Shown here in pieces: positions 17,751-25,760 of a stretch of 64,000 bases of DNA. Below the pieces are notes generated by a model that was not told the DNA's origin, did not search any database, and was given only the letters and a program-made list of their open reading frames with translations. The stretch is from the NCBI RefSeq assembly GCF_002278925.1, contig NZ_NCJH01000006.1, positions 496,001 to 560,000 on the forward strand. The letters are read 5' to 3'. Position numbers and translations under genes: made by a program. Position 1 is the first letter of the stretch. Each line of letters begins with the position of its first letter. This DNA comes from Polaromonas sp. 39-63-25 (GTDB taxonomy: Bacteria; Pseudomonadota; Gammaproteobacteria; Burkholderiales; Burkholderiaceae_C).

Positions 17751-18069
17751 CATCCATATCGAACGCGAGCACAGCCTGGGCCTGGCCCAGGCCCGCAAGA
17801 TCGCCTTCCAGTGGGCCGAACAGGTCGAGGAAAAGTTCGACATGAGCTGCACCTACGAGGAAGGCGACAGCTGTGACGAAGTCAGCTTCACCCGCTCCGG
17901 CGTCAGCGGCACGCTCAAGGTGACCAAGGACCAGTTCGAGCTCGACGCCAAACTGGGCTTTCTGCTCGGCGCCTTCAAGGACAGGATCGAGGGCGAGATC
18001 GTGAAAAACCTCGACACGCTGCTGGCCCAGAAGAAGCCCGCCGCCAAAAAGAAACCTGCGCCGAAATGA
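17743..18069 (+). CDS. Polyhydroxyalkanoic acid system family protein
   Basis: A 108-residue protein of the PHA_gran_rgn family (PF09650), small proteins found with PHA granule genes. Residues 1-95 are the conserved domain (ARKIAFQWAEQVEEKF, then the VSGTLKVTKDQFELDAKLGFLL segment). The C-terminus is a short Lys/Pro/Ala tail. The ATG at 17743 sits inside the end of the aminopeptidase gene (8-bp overlap), and its stop overlaps the CoA transferase start (ATGA), so the three genes are one operon. The molecular role is not established in the family. Confidence 0.85.
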   Translation: MADIHIEREHSLGLAQARKIAFQWAEQVEEKFDMSCTYEEGDSCDEVSFTRSGVSGTLKVTKDQFELDAKLGFLLGAFKDRIEGEIVKNLDTLLAQKKPAAKKKPAPK

Positions 18070-19271
18070 CGGCAACGGCCCATCCGGGCCCGCTGGCGGG
18101 CCTGAAGGTGGTGGAACTGGGCCAGCTCATCGCCGGACCCTTCGCCGCCAAGACGCTGGCCGACTTCGGCGCCGACGTCATCAAGATCGAAGCCCCCCGC
18201 GCAGGCGACCCGCTGCGCAAATGGCGGCTGCTCAAAGACGGCACCTCGGTCTGGTGGCAGGTGCAGTCGCGCAACAAACGTTCGGTGGCACTCGATTTGC
18301 GACAGGCGGAAGCGCAGGAGATCGTCCGCAAACTCGCGCTGGACGCCGACGTGCTGATCGAGAACTTCCGGCCCGGCGCCATGGAAGGCTGGGGCCTGGG
18401 CCCTGACGAGCTGCTGGCCCTGAACCCCCGGCTCATCATGCTGCGCATCAGCGGCTACGGCCAGACCGGGCCCTACCGCGACCGGCCCGGTTTCGGTGTG
18501 GTGGCCGAAGCCATGAGCGGCCTGCGCCACCTGACCGGCGAACCGGGCCGCGTGCCGGTGCGCGTCGGCGTCAGCATAGGCGACACACTGGCCGCGCTAC
18601 ACGGCGTGATCGGCATCCTGCTGGCGCTGCAACACCGCCATGTCTCAGGCAAAGGCCAGGTCGTGGATGTGGCACTGTATGAGGCTGTCTTCAACTGCAT
18701 GGAAAGCCTGCTGCCCGAATACAGCGCCTTCGGCGCCGTGCGCGGCCCGGCCGGCAGCGCCCTGCCCGGCATCGCGCCCAGCAACGCCTATGCCTGCAAG
18801 GACGGCGGCTACGCGCTCATCGCCGGCAACGGCGACAGCATCTTCAAACGCCTGATGACGGTGATGAATCGGCAGGACCTGGGCAACGACCCCGCGCTGT
18901 CCGACAACGCCGGCCGCGTGGCGCGCGTGCAGGAGATCGACGCCGCGATCGGCCAATGGACGGCCGGCCTGACGGTGGAAGAAGTGCTGACGGCGCTGGA
19001 AAGTGCCGAGGTGCCCGCGGGGAAAATCTACACCGTCGCCGACATCGCCGCCGACCCGCACTACGCCGCGCGCGGCATGCTGCAAAAAGTGCAGATGGAC
19101 GATGGCTCGGAAATCGCCGTGCCCGGCTTCGTGCCCAAGCTCTCAACCACGCCCGGCAGCCAGCGGCGCAATGCACCGGCCCTGGGTCAGGATACCGATG
19201 CGGTGCTGCGTGAGGTGGGGCTGACGGAGGCACAGATCGGTGCGCTGAGGCAGCGTGGGGTTGTGGGGTGA
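18066..19271 (+). CDS. CaiB/BaiF family (class III) CoA transferase
   Basis: A 401-residue class III CoA transferase that moves CoA between carboxylic acids through an aspartyl-acyl intermediate. The opening LKVVELGQLIAGPFAAKTLADFGADVIKIE is diagnostic and the catalytic Asp is D173 in VGVSIGDTLAAL. It is coupled to the PHA-system gene upstream by a 4-bp overlap. An ISAs1 element is inserted at its 3' end, but the 10-bp target duplication includes the TGA, so the reading frame and stop are intact. Acyl donors and acceptors cannot be assigned from sequence. Confidence 0.9.
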   Translation: MTATAHPGPLAGLKVVELGQLIAGPFAAKTLADFGADVIKIEAPRAGDPLRKWRLLKDGTSVWWQVQSRNKRSVALDLRQAEAQEIVRKLALDADVLIENFRPGAMEGWGLGPDELLALNPRLIMLRISGYGQTGPYRDRPGFGVVAEAMSGLRHLTGEPGRVPVRVGVSIGDTLAALHGVIGILLALQHRHVSGKGQVVDVALYEAVFNCMESLLPEYSAFGAVRGPAGSALPGIAPSNAYACKDGGYALIAGNGDSIFKRLMTVMNRQDLGNDPALSDNAGRVARVQEIDAAIGQWTAGLTVEEVLTALESAEVPAGKIYTVADIAADPHYAARGMLQKVQMDDGSEIAVPGFVPKLSTTPGSQRRNAPALGQDTDAVLREVGLTEAQIGALRQRGVVG

Positions 19272-19275
19272 ACGG
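19266..19275. repeat. Target-site duplication, left copy
   Basis: GGGTGAACGG directly before the left IS end; the identical 10 bases occur at 20538-20547. It contains the TGA stop of the CoA transferase gene. Confidence 0.92.
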
Positions 19276-20537
19276 CAGGGCAATCGCATCAAAATAAAGG
19301 ACAGCAAAAGGTCAAACAAGGGAGGTGATTGATGCGAGAGGCAAACTACGGGACTTCAAAACAGCCTGTAGAAACTCTCCTGCATGACAGACAAAGCGCA
19401 CCTGAGCCTGATGGACTGCTTTGGCCAAGTGCCAGATCCCCGCATTGAGCGCAGCCAGCGGCATGAACTGCTCGATATATTGGCCGTTGCCCTGTGCGCA
19501 GTCATAGGCGGGGCAGATCACTGGACGGAAGTGGTCGAATTCGGTGAATCCAAACTGGCGTGGTTCTCCACCTTCTTGAAGCTGCCCAATGGCATTGCTT
19601 CGCATGACACCTTTGCTCGAGTGTTTCGCCTGATCAACACCGATGCCCTAGAGAGCGCCTGCCGCCAATGGCTTGCCAGCCTGGTCGGGCGCGTGGCTGG
19701 GGTGGTTGCCATTGATGGCAAAAGCGTGCGCGGCTCGCGTGATGGCAAAAAGCACCCACTGCATATCGTCAGCGCCTGGGCCAGCCAGCACAGCGTGCTG
19801 CTCGGGCAGGTCAGGACGGCGGAGAAGTCCAATGAAATCACAGCCATCCCGGAGTTACTCAAGCTCTTGAGCATTGAAGGCTGCATAGTCACCATAGATG
19901 CCATGGGGTGCCAAAAGAGTATTGCCAAGGACATCATGGCCAGCGGAGCCGACTATGTGCTGAGCCTTAAAACCAATCACGCCCACCTGTGCCTTGGCGT
20001 GGCTGCCTGGTTTGACAAGGGCCTGGTTGGCGGCTTTGGTAAACATGCCTGCAGTCATTACCTGGAGCCCGCCCAAAGCGGTCATGGGCGCATTGAGAAG
20101 CGAGAGCACTGGGTCACGACGGTGCCCCAGCACCTTAGGCGGGCCACCAAGGCTTGGGATGGACTTCAAACCATAGCGATGGTGCGAAGGCAGCGAAAAA
20201 TAGGCGACAAGGCCAGCAGTGAGGACAGCTACTACATCAGCAGCTTGCCCATGAGCGCAGGGGCACAAGTGTTAGCCCATGCGGTGCGAAGTCACTGGGC
20301 GGTAGAAAACGAGTTGCACTGGTCGCTGGACGTGGGCTTTCGGGAAGATGCCTGTCAGGTGCGCAAAGACAATGCGCCTGCCAACCTTGCCTGCATCAGG
20401 CGCATGGCGCTGACCCAGCTCAAGCAGGAGACAACTAAAAAGCTGGGCATTCAGGGCAAGCGCCGACGCGCTGGATGGGATACCGCATATATGCAGACTG
20501 TGCTCAAAATGGTACCGGTTTAGATGCGATTGCCCTG
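19276..20537 (+). mobile_element. Complete ISAs1-family insertion sequence
   Basis: A 1262-bp element bounded by perfect 15-bp terminal inverted repeats, CAGGGCAATCGCATC at the left and its complement at the right, extending to about 19 bases with one mismatch. A 10-bp direct repeat flanks it, the size expected for the ISAs1 family. One intact DDE transposase gene fills it, and the transposase stop codon touches the right inverted repeat. The perfect ends and duplication indicate recent insertion and a potentially active element. Confidence 0.95.
19384..20523 (+). CDS. ISAs1-family transposase
   Basis: A 379-residue DDE transposase of the ISAs1 family (H-repeat-associated protein relatives). 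The N-terminal DUF4338-like/DDE_Tnp_1-associated domain opens with DCFGQVPDPRIERSQRHELLDIL-type sequence. Catalytic candidates are Asp111 (VVAIDGKSVRG), Asp172 (IVTIDAMGCQ) and Glu308/310 (WAVENELHW, the signature of the family). The length is full and uninterrupted. The upstream 100 bases within the element hold its promoter, not resolved here. Confidence 0.95.
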   Translation: MTDKAHLSLMDCFGQVPDPRIERSQRHELLDILAVALCAVIGGADHWTEVVEFGESKLAWFSTFLKLPNGIASHDTFARVFRLINTDALESACRQWLASLVGRVAGVVAIDGKSVRGSRDGKKHPLHIVSAWASQHSVLLGQVRTAEKSNEITAIPELLKLLSIEGCIVTIDAMGCQKSIAKDIMASGADYVLSLKTNHAHLCLGVAAWFDKGLVGGFGKHACSHYLEPAQSGHGRIEKREHWVTTVPQHLRRATKAWDGLQTIAMVRRQRKIGDKASSEDSYYISSLPMSAGAQVLAHAVRSHWAVENELHWSLDVGFREDACQVRKDNAPANLACIRRMALTQLKQETTKKLGIQGKRRRAGWDTAYMQTVLKMVPV

Positions 20538-20547
20538 GGGTGAACGG
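20538..20547. repeat. Target-site duplication, right copy
   Basis: GGGTGAACGG directly after the right IS end, identical to 19266-19275. Confidence 0.92.
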
Positions 20548-20552
20548 CCGGT

Positions 20553-20619
20553 CGCTACGTTATTGATAGCTGGTGGCGCATATGGCGTATGGGCTGGAGC
20601 TCGATTTGGCTACAAGACC
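20553..20619 (+). repeat. Dispersed ~70-bp repeat, copy downstream of the IS
   Basis: Contains TTATTGATAGCTG, then GGCGC, then ATGGGCTGGAG and ATTTGGCTACAAGACC. The 3' half aligns with the copy at 51946 (TTGGAGGCC then TTTGGCTTCAAAACC), which defines the long form of the repeat. Confidence 0.65.
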
Positions 20620-20779
20620 CTGCCGCTCCTAGAATCATGCGGTGTTTGGTGTTCGGTTTAACTACATGACAGGGAGCATCCATGCATAAAAATTCCTGGT
20701 GCGACAAGGACTTGGCAGCAAATCCGTTGGCCGAGTTATGCGGCAGGCCGTGCGGTTTACATTACGTTGGACATCACAG

Positions 20780-21325
20780 ATGATGGTGACTGAGGCTCTC
20801 GGCATTGCCCTTGCAGTAGTGGGTCTAGCATTTGCCTTTGAAACGCCCCGCCACTGGTTTCTTCGGACAACTCGGCTGGTCAAGCCTCGTCCGAGTAAAA
20901 GGAACGCGGCCGAACCTGCAATCCTCACTCCAAAGCCGGCGCCAGCTGTTGCCCCACCATTCGCGGTATCGTCCATCACAGTTATGGAAATCGTTGACAC
21001 GATAAATGCAGCGCCACCATTTCAGCGCAAGCAGCTGGCCCAGAACTACTCCGGGATTCACATTAGCTGGGAGGGATACCTCAGGCGAGTCGATGAGGAC
21101 CCCGTCAATGTCTCCCGCGTCCGAGTCAATCTGGCTGTTGATGAATCGGAGATCCTTGGATACTCAATCTGGTTTAGCGTATCACCCGACAGGCTTCCCG
21201 AGATTAAAACCATGCCGCGAAACTCCAGGCTCCGAGTTGTCGGAAAGATTTTGTCGGCGAGTGGCTCGGGTTTGTGTGTCGATGTGGCCACCGAAGAAAT
21301 TGAGGTCGTTGATCGTGCCGGTTAG
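20780..21325 (+). CDS. Hypothetical membrane-anchored protein
   Basis: A 181-residue protein with one N-terminal hydrophobic helix (about residues 5-18, ALGIALAVVGLAFAF), a Pro/Ala-rich linker (about 30-55), and a beta-rich domain from about residue 65 (NYSGIHISWEGYLRRVDEDP to CVDVATEEIEVV) whose layout recalls OB-fold tRNA_anti-like domains. That assignment is tentative. The ATG at 20780 is chosen because it places the helix at the N-terminus; an upstream GTG at 20699 is open but unsupported. It lies in an accessory block of small orphan genes that looks less GC-rich than its surroundings. No function is assigned. Confidence 0.55.
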   Translation: MMVTEALGIALAVVGLAFAFETPRHWFLRTTRLVKPRPSKRNAAEPAILTPKPAPAVAPPFAVSSITVMEIVDTINAAPPFQRKQLAQNYSGIHISWEGYLRRVDEDPVNVSRVRVNLAVDESEILGYSIWFSVSPDRLPEIKTMPRNSRLRVVGKILSASGSGLCVDVATEEIEVVDRAG

Positions 21326-21382
21326 TTGCCTCGTCCTCGGAGCGGTGAAAGTGACGCCTAGCTCCGACGTTGGAAAATCACC

Positions 21383-21640
21383 ATGAACGTATTTCTCCGA
21401 ACTCTTTTGCCTCTTACGTTTGCTGCGCTCATCGTCGGTTGCGATTCGAACGGCGACACCTTCACTCTTTATCGCAACAGCGTCACGGACGAAAACATGC
21501 GAATCCATGTTGCTTCGTTTAACGCTTCGGATGGTGAGTCTTATAACCGGGGCAACTGCGAGCAAGCTCAATTGCTCTTTCAAGCTCAGCCCGGAGTAAA
21601 AACGAAATTCTGGTGTGAGAAGGGCGTGTTCAGAAAATGA
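21383..21640 (+). CDS. Small hypothetical lipoprotein
   Basis: An 85-residue protein with a signal peptide and lipobox LIVGC, putting the lipidated Cys at residue 20. The mature part ends in CEKGVFRK, and two further cysteines (in GNCEQAQLL and FWCEKG) could form a disulfide in the periplasm. The ATG at 21383 is the only sensible start. It belongs to the same accessory block as the preceding gene. No domain is recognised. Confidence 0.6.
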   Translation: MNVFLRTLLPLTFAALIVGCDSNGDTFTLYRNSVTDENMRIHVASFNASDGESYNRGNCEQAQLLFQAQPGVKTKFWCEKGVFRK

Positions 21641-21648
21641 GCCAATTG

Positions 21649-21734
21649 CCTAACGCAGCGCTTATGCTCGTTCCCTTCAGTCGCTGGACGCTGCGCGAAA
21701 TAGTCGCGCAGCGCCAGTGACTTCTACGTCAGGC
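21649..21734. other. Strong hairpin between accessory genes
   Basis: A long imperfect inverted repeat: GTCGCTGG-A-CGCTGCGCGA, loop AATAG, then TCGCGCAGCG-C-CAGTGAC (about 21678-21720). It is flanked by GCCTAAC (21649) and GTCAGGC (21728), which resemble degenerate integron recombination-site ends, but the arms are asymmetric. It may act as a terminator for the lipoprotein gene. Confidence 0.4.
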
Positions 21735-21762
21735 CCAACGTCAGCCACCCCACCCATCCCAC

Positions 21763-22395
21763 ATGCGCTTGCCCATTCTTCCGGAACGACCCCACGCCGG
21801 CCCCATGAAACCTGTGGCTTCTGCGAAGACAACGCAGGCCATCCTCCCCAGCGGCCAACTTGAGCTCACGATAGCGCACGACACCGTCCGAGGCGTCACA
21901 CCAACCATGCTTTGCTGGTGGTTCGAGACGCTCGGTCAGACGATGACCTGGGAAGGACGGACCTATCCCCGGTACCTGCTGTGGCATCCCCGCGACCACA
22001 TCCAGTGGGAGCTGGCCGCCAGGTCGCCCACCGGTGGAAGCGGACAGGGCGCACACTTTCGCATCGTCGAAGCCTTCGCGGCCAACCCCGCGTACTACGT
22101 GGACTCGGCCGAGTGGGTCGAGAAGCTCGATGAAGAGGGGATCGCGCTCGTGCGGCGAATCGCCGGCGTGGAGGTGTTCCGGCTGGAGCACCGTTTCGGG
22201 CAGGCAGCAGGCGGTGCGAGCTACCGGTCCCGCATGACGGTAGGCGTGGCGTCCGGCCTGTCCCGGCGCCCCTTCAACTTCTTCGTCCGGCCAAAGGTCT
22301 TTTCAGACGTAATGGGCACAGCCTGGCTCACGCACAACGTCGAGGAGGTCAGCATGCTCGAGAATATTCTTCCCGCGTTGTATGCGGCGCGATGA
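21763..22395 (+). CDS. DAPG-hydrolase-like (PhlG-domain) protein
   Basis: A 210-residue protein resembling the 2,4-diacetylphloroglucinol hydrolase (PhlG) fold. Motifs in the expected order are GVTPTMLCWWFETLG (about residues 44-58), YLLWHPRDHIQW (about 70-81), and HNVEEVSMLENILP near 190-205; the His/Glu residues in these would bind the zinc. PhlG cleaves a carbon-carbon bond of acylphloroglucinols, but many distant homologues have no known substrate. An internal ATG at residue 15 is an equally possible start. It is an accessory-block gene without functional partners. Assignment is moderate. Confidence 0.6.
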   Translation: MRLPILPERPHAGPMKPVASAKTTQAILPSGQLELTIAHDTVRGVTPTMLCWWFETLGQTMTWEGRTYPRYLLWHPRDHIQWELAARSPTGGSGQGAHFRIVEAFAANPAYYVDSAEWVEKLDEEGIALVRRIAGVEVFRLEHRFGQAAGGASYRSRMTVGVASGLSRRPFNFFVRPKVFSDVMGTAWLTHNVEEVSMLENILPALYAAR

Positions 22396-22461
22396 GGCCT
22401 GGAACGATGCTGAACATGCCTCCAAGTTTTGCCGTGTAAATTACGTCAAAAGACGCAATTC

Positions 22462-22758
22462 ATGGAACACTATCTCGAACTGGCAGCCGTGGCACTGTCG
22501 ATCATCGCGTTTGTCCCGGCAACGTTCTTTTTCCTGCGCGCCAGTTACCAATTCGTCCTGATGCTTGGACACTACCGCAGCGGAAAACATCGGCTCGGGG
22601 CAAACCTCTTGCCATTCCTGGTGCCGTTCATGCCCCAAGTCTTTACCGAGCAAGGCAATCTGCATCGGCAGGCGTTCTTGTCCAATTTGGGATGGTCACT
22701 GTGTTGCATGGCGTTCATCGCCATTATGTACACGGTCCTTGGTGTCGCTAATGCGTAG
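22462..22758 (+). CDS. Hypothetical small membrane protein
   Basis: A 98-residue protein with two or three hydrophobic stretches: residues 6-26 (LAAVALSIIAFVPATFFFL), a weaker one around 45-55, and 75-96 (LGWSLCCMAFIAIMYTVLGVA). No conserved domain is recognised. The ATG at 22462 is preferred over an open upstream extension. It sits alone between the PhlG-like gene and another small membrane protein in the accessory block. Confidence 0.5.
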   Translation: MEHYLELAAVALSIIAFVPATFFFLRASYQFVLMLGHYRSGKHRLGANLLPFLVPFMPQVFTEQGNLHRQAFLSNLGWSLCCMAFIAIMYTVLGVANA

Positions 22759-22922
22759 CTCAGCGTGTCTCAAGTGGTCGTTTGCCGTGAACACGCAGCA
22801 GGAAAACTCATGCAGAAACCGCCAGGTGCAGTAAGGGCTTTGACATCAGATCTGAAAACTGAGCTGCACCGAAGCGCCCAAGTTTTACCTCAGTATGTGC
22901 GTCATACATTCAGTGAGGCGTT

Positions 22923-23150
22923 ATGAAACTATCTACAAGCGGCCGTAGAAATATTCTCGTCGCTCTATGTTTTCTGTTGCTGATGGGGTTGATGGCGTTA
23001 TCCACCTTTATTCCTTCAACCGAACAGCGGTGCAAATCGACCTGCCGTTCCAAAGGATTGGACGGTCGCATGGTCTATCTGTATCCAAAAGAAATGACAG
23101 CCGGTATGAGAGGTAGAGGACCATCGGAATGTCAGTGTTCTCGCCCCTGA
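22923..23150 (+). CDS. Hypothetical small membrane or secreted protein
   Basis: A 75-residue protein with one N-terminal hydrophobic helix (about residues 10-30) and a short C-terminal part containing four cysteines (RCKSTC and ECQCS), suggesting a disulfide-bonded extracytoplasmic peptide. The ATG at 22923 directly follows GAGGCGTT. No homologue is recognised. Confidence 0.45.
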   Translation: MKLSTSGRRNILVALCFLLLMGLMALSTFIPSTEQRCKSTCRSKGLDGRMVYLYPKEMTAGMRGRGPSECQCSRP

Positions 23151-23245
23151 CATTCATTGCAGCCAGCGGGATTGGGCGTTGAATGCAACTGCTAGCCAGA
23201 ACAGTCGGCACGGATTAAGGCCGGCCGACCACCGCTTGCAGCAAC

Positions 23246-23500
23246 TCAGCTCAACGACTCAATCAAATCCACATACTGCTGCATCGCATCTTCCTGCGAG
23301 GTGCCCTTCAGGTTGTTCCAGGCGTCCCACTTGGCGCGCGCCACCATGTCGCCAAAGCCGGGCTTCTTGTCGGCGTTGTCACCGCTGCTGCCCTGCTTGT
23401 AGAGCGCGTAGATCTTCAGCAGCGTGGCATTGTCAGGCCGCTCGCTGAGGTTCTTGGAATCGGCCATGGCCTTGTCGAAAGAGGCTTTGAGGTCTGACAT
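23246..23500 (-). CDS. Acyl-CoA-binding protein
   Basis: An 84-residue ACBP, a four-helix cytosolic protein that binds medium- and long-chain acyl-CoA esters and buffers or delivers them. Recognisable segments are YALYKQGSSGDN (residues 31-42), then the KKPGF...RAKWDAWNNLKGTSQEDAMQQYV stretch, the family signature with the conserved Lys/Trp residues. The ATG at 23500 is chosen over a longer open frame because it gives the exact family length. It is divergent from the wax ester synthase/DGAT gene (124 bases between starts), a functionally sensible pairing. Confidence 0.92.
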   Translation of the reverse strand: MSDLKASFDKAMADSKNLSERPDNATLLKIYALYKQGSSGDNADKKPGFGDMVARAKWDAWNNLKGTSQEDAMQQYVDLIESLS

Positions 23501-23624
23501 GAAGAGGCTCCGTGAGGGTTGGAAGTGGAAATGAATTCGGGTAACTGCCCGGTATCTTAGCCACTGCCTTGACTGCAAAATAGGGAATTCACCCCATCCG
23601 GGGTGCTTGGTACACGGAGTTTTC

Positions 23625-25148
23625 ATGGTCACACGCGTTTCGGCCCAGGCCGCAGGCAAAAAGGTTGCGAAGAACGTCCAGAAAAACGTCAAGCGCGCGG
23701 TCTCGGGCACCTTGGGCCTGTCGGGTGAACGCATGAGCAAGGTCGACACGGCCTGGCTGCGCATGGACACGCCGTCCAACCTGATGATGATTGTCGGCGT
23801 CTGGCAACTTGCGCCGGGCGTCAGCCACGCGGCGGTCTGTGAACGCATGGAGTCCAGCCTGCTCAAATACGCGCGCTTTCGCCAGCGGGTGATGGAAGAC
23901 GCCGCCGGCGCGACCTGGGTCGAGGACCGCTACTTCGACCTGCAGAACCACGTGATTGCCGACAAGCTGCCGAAGGTGGCGAAGGGCAAGGAACAGGAAG
24001 CGCTGCAGGACCGTGTGGCCGAACTTGCCATGCAGCCGCTGGACCGCAAGCGTCCGCTTTGGCAAATCCACCTGGTCGAGGACTACACCGGTCCCGACGG
24101 CGTCAAGGGCAGCGCCATGATTGTGCGCATCCACCACTGCATTGCCGACGGCATTGCACTGATTTCGGTGACCATGTCGCTGGTGGATGGTGGCGCGGCG
24201 CCGCCCGAGCGACGCAAGAAGGAAGCCGGTGGCGGCGCCGAAGACTGGATCGCCGAGACCCTGCTCAAACCCTTCACCGACCTGACGGTCAAGGCGCTGG
24301 GCGCGGCCGGCGAAGGCGCCGCCAGGTCGCTGAACCTGCTGAGTGACCCGCAAAAAGGCATGGCTGGCTCGCTCGACATGGCCAAGGTGATGCTGCAGGT
24401 GCTCAAGGACAGCGCGGCGCTGGCGCTGATGCCCGACGATTCGAAAACCCGGCTCAAGGGCAAGCCGGGCACCACCAAGAAAGTGGCCTGGTGCCAGCCG
24501 ATACCGCTGGACGAAGTCAGGGCCATCGGCAAGGCGCTGAACTGCTCGATCAACGACGTGTTGCTCAGTTGCGTGGCCGGTGCGATTGGCGAATACCTCA
24601 AGTCGCACGGCGACGACGTGAAAGGCCAGGAGATACGCGCCATGGTGCCGGTGAACCTGCGCCCCATCGAGCACGCCTACAAACTCGGCAACCGCTTTGG
24701 CCTGGTGCCGCTGGTGCTGCCCATCGGCGTGGACAACCCGGTGGAGCGGGTCTACGAGGTGCGGCGGCGCATGGCAGCCCTCAAGGGCAGCTACCAGCCG
24801 CTGCTGGCCTTCAGCCTGCTGGCGATTGCCGGCCTGCTGATCAAGCCGGCGCAGGACGCGATGCTCAACCTGTTCTCGAAAAAAACCACGGCGGTGATGA
24901 CCAACGTGCCGGGACCGCGCGAAAAACTCAAGTTCTGCGGCGCCACGCTGGAGCAAAGCATGTTCTGGGTGCCGCAGTCGGGCGATGTCGGGCTGGGCGT
25001 GTCCATCCTGAGTTATGGCGGGGGCGTGCAGTTCGGTGTGATTACCGACAGCACCTTGTGCCCGGAACCGCAGCGCATCATCGACGAGTTTGTGCCCGAG
25101 TTCGCCAAGCTGTTGATGGTGACAATGATGCTTCCCTGGGGCGAATAA
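23625..25148 (+). CDS. Wax ester synthase / diacylglycerol acyltransferase (WS/DGAT)
   Basis: A 507-residue O-acyltransferase that esterifies fatty alcohols or diacylglycerol with acyl-CoA to form neutral storage lipids. The catalytic HHxxxDG motif is HHCIADG (residues 170-176). The family's MVPVNLRP segment (about 341-348) and MTNVPGPREKL (about 425-435) are both present. An open 5' extension to 23607 is possible, but the ATG at 23625 fits better. With the adjacent acyl-CoA-binding protein it would draw acyl-CoA into storage lipid. Whether wax esters or triacylglycerols are made cannot be read from sequence. Confidence 0.93.
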   Translation: MVTRVSAQAAGKKVAKNVQKNVKRAVSGTLGLSGERMSKVDTAWLRMDTPSNLMMIVGVWQLAPGVSHAAVCERMESSLLKYARFRQRVMEDAAGATWVEDRYFDLQNHVIADKLPKVAKGKEQEALQDRVAELAMQPLDRKRPLWQIHLVEDYTGPDGVKGSAMIVRIHHCIADGIALISVTMSLVDGGAAPPERRKKEAGGGAEDWIAETLLKPFTDLTVKALGAAGEGAARSLNLLSDPQKGMAGSLDMAKVMLQVLKDSAALALMPDDSKTRLKGKPGTTKKVAWCQPIPLDEVRAIGKALNCSINDVLLSCVAGAIGEYLKSHGDDVKGQEIRAMVPVNLRPIEHAYKLGNRFGLVPLVLPIGVDNPVERVYEVRRRMAALKGSYQPLLAFSLLAIAGLLIKPAQDAMLNLFSKKTTAVMTNVPGPREKLKFCGATLEQSMFWVPQSGDVGLGVSILSYGGGVQFGVITDSTLCPEPQRIIDEFVPEFAKLLMVTMMLPWGE

Positions 25149-25169
25149 CGCTGGACCTGTAAGCGTTTT

Positions 25170-25219
25170 ATGCCGTTTGCCCTTTGGATTCGGGCGCGAG
25201 CAGCTATTTAATTGATAGC
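25170..25219 (-). repeat. Dispersed ~70-bp repeat, reverse copy
   Basis: On the minus strand: GCTATCAATTAAATAGCTG, then CTCGCGCCCG and CCAAAGGGC, a good match to the copy at 53531. Confidence 0.75.
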
Positions 25220-25365
25220 AAATCGAAAGCATCACGCTGCGTCCGTGGTCTGCCATGAATAGCAGGCGTAATTCCCCACTCCCTCCCCCGCTGGGCGATG
25301 GCGGAGAGCTTCATTTGGCCGCGTGTGCTGCGCTCGTGTGCATGAATGACCGCTGCGTGTTCCGA

Positions 25366-25390
25366 CGATGACGCGCAAAGCGCGTCATCG
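25366..25390. repeat. Perfect 11-bp-stem hairpin
   Basis: CGATGACGCGC, loop AAA, GCGCGTCATCG, in gene-free DNA. Confidence 0.7.
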
Positions 25391-25584
25391 TCTCCCCGCA
25401 TCCGCTCCCGGTTTTATCCCCCACCCTTCTGGCTGCGCCGAGGAGCGGAGGGCCAGACGGATCAGGGCGAGCGATTGTCTGAGCCGAAGGCGAGTTCGAG
25501 CTCGACCCCGGCTGGACCGAGCACCGCAGGCTGCCCGGAGCGAAGCGCAGGGACGCAGACAGCAGGGTCGCCTTCTCTTTGCTT

Positions 25585-25612
25585 ACTTTCTCTTGGCGAC
25601 ACAAGAGAAAGT
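25585..25612. repeat. Hairpin within a composite intergenic repeat
   Basis: ACTTTCTCTTG, loop GCGACA, CAAGAGAAAGT. The surrounding sequence (TGAGTCGGCTGCCGGGCC) resembles a repeat seen between genes in related bacteria; this is recalled, not searched. Confidence 0.6.
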
Positions 25613-25710
25613 GAGTCGGCTGCCGGGCCGAGACCCGGCTTGCTGGCCACCCCGAGAAGTTGGAATCGAAGACGGCTTCGACAGGCTCAGCCCGAACGGG
25701 AGAAGGAACG

Positions 25711-25760
25711 CCGGCCTCAGCCCTTATGGAACAAGCGCAATCAGCTATTGAATTTATAGC
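25711..25760 (-). repeat. Dispersed ~70-bp repeat, reverse copy
   Basis: On the minus strand: GCTATAAATTCAATAGCTG, then ATTGCGC, TTGTTCCATAAGGGCTGAGG. It abuts the 3' end of coaX. Confidence 0.75.

Noticed and set aside
21649-21734. Possible integron attC site (GCCTAAC ... GTCAGGC around a hairpin)
   Set aside because: The right core is off-consensus by one base, the arms between core and hairpin are very unequal (23 and 5 bases), and no second attC or integrase gene is seen in the block. Kept only as a hairpin.
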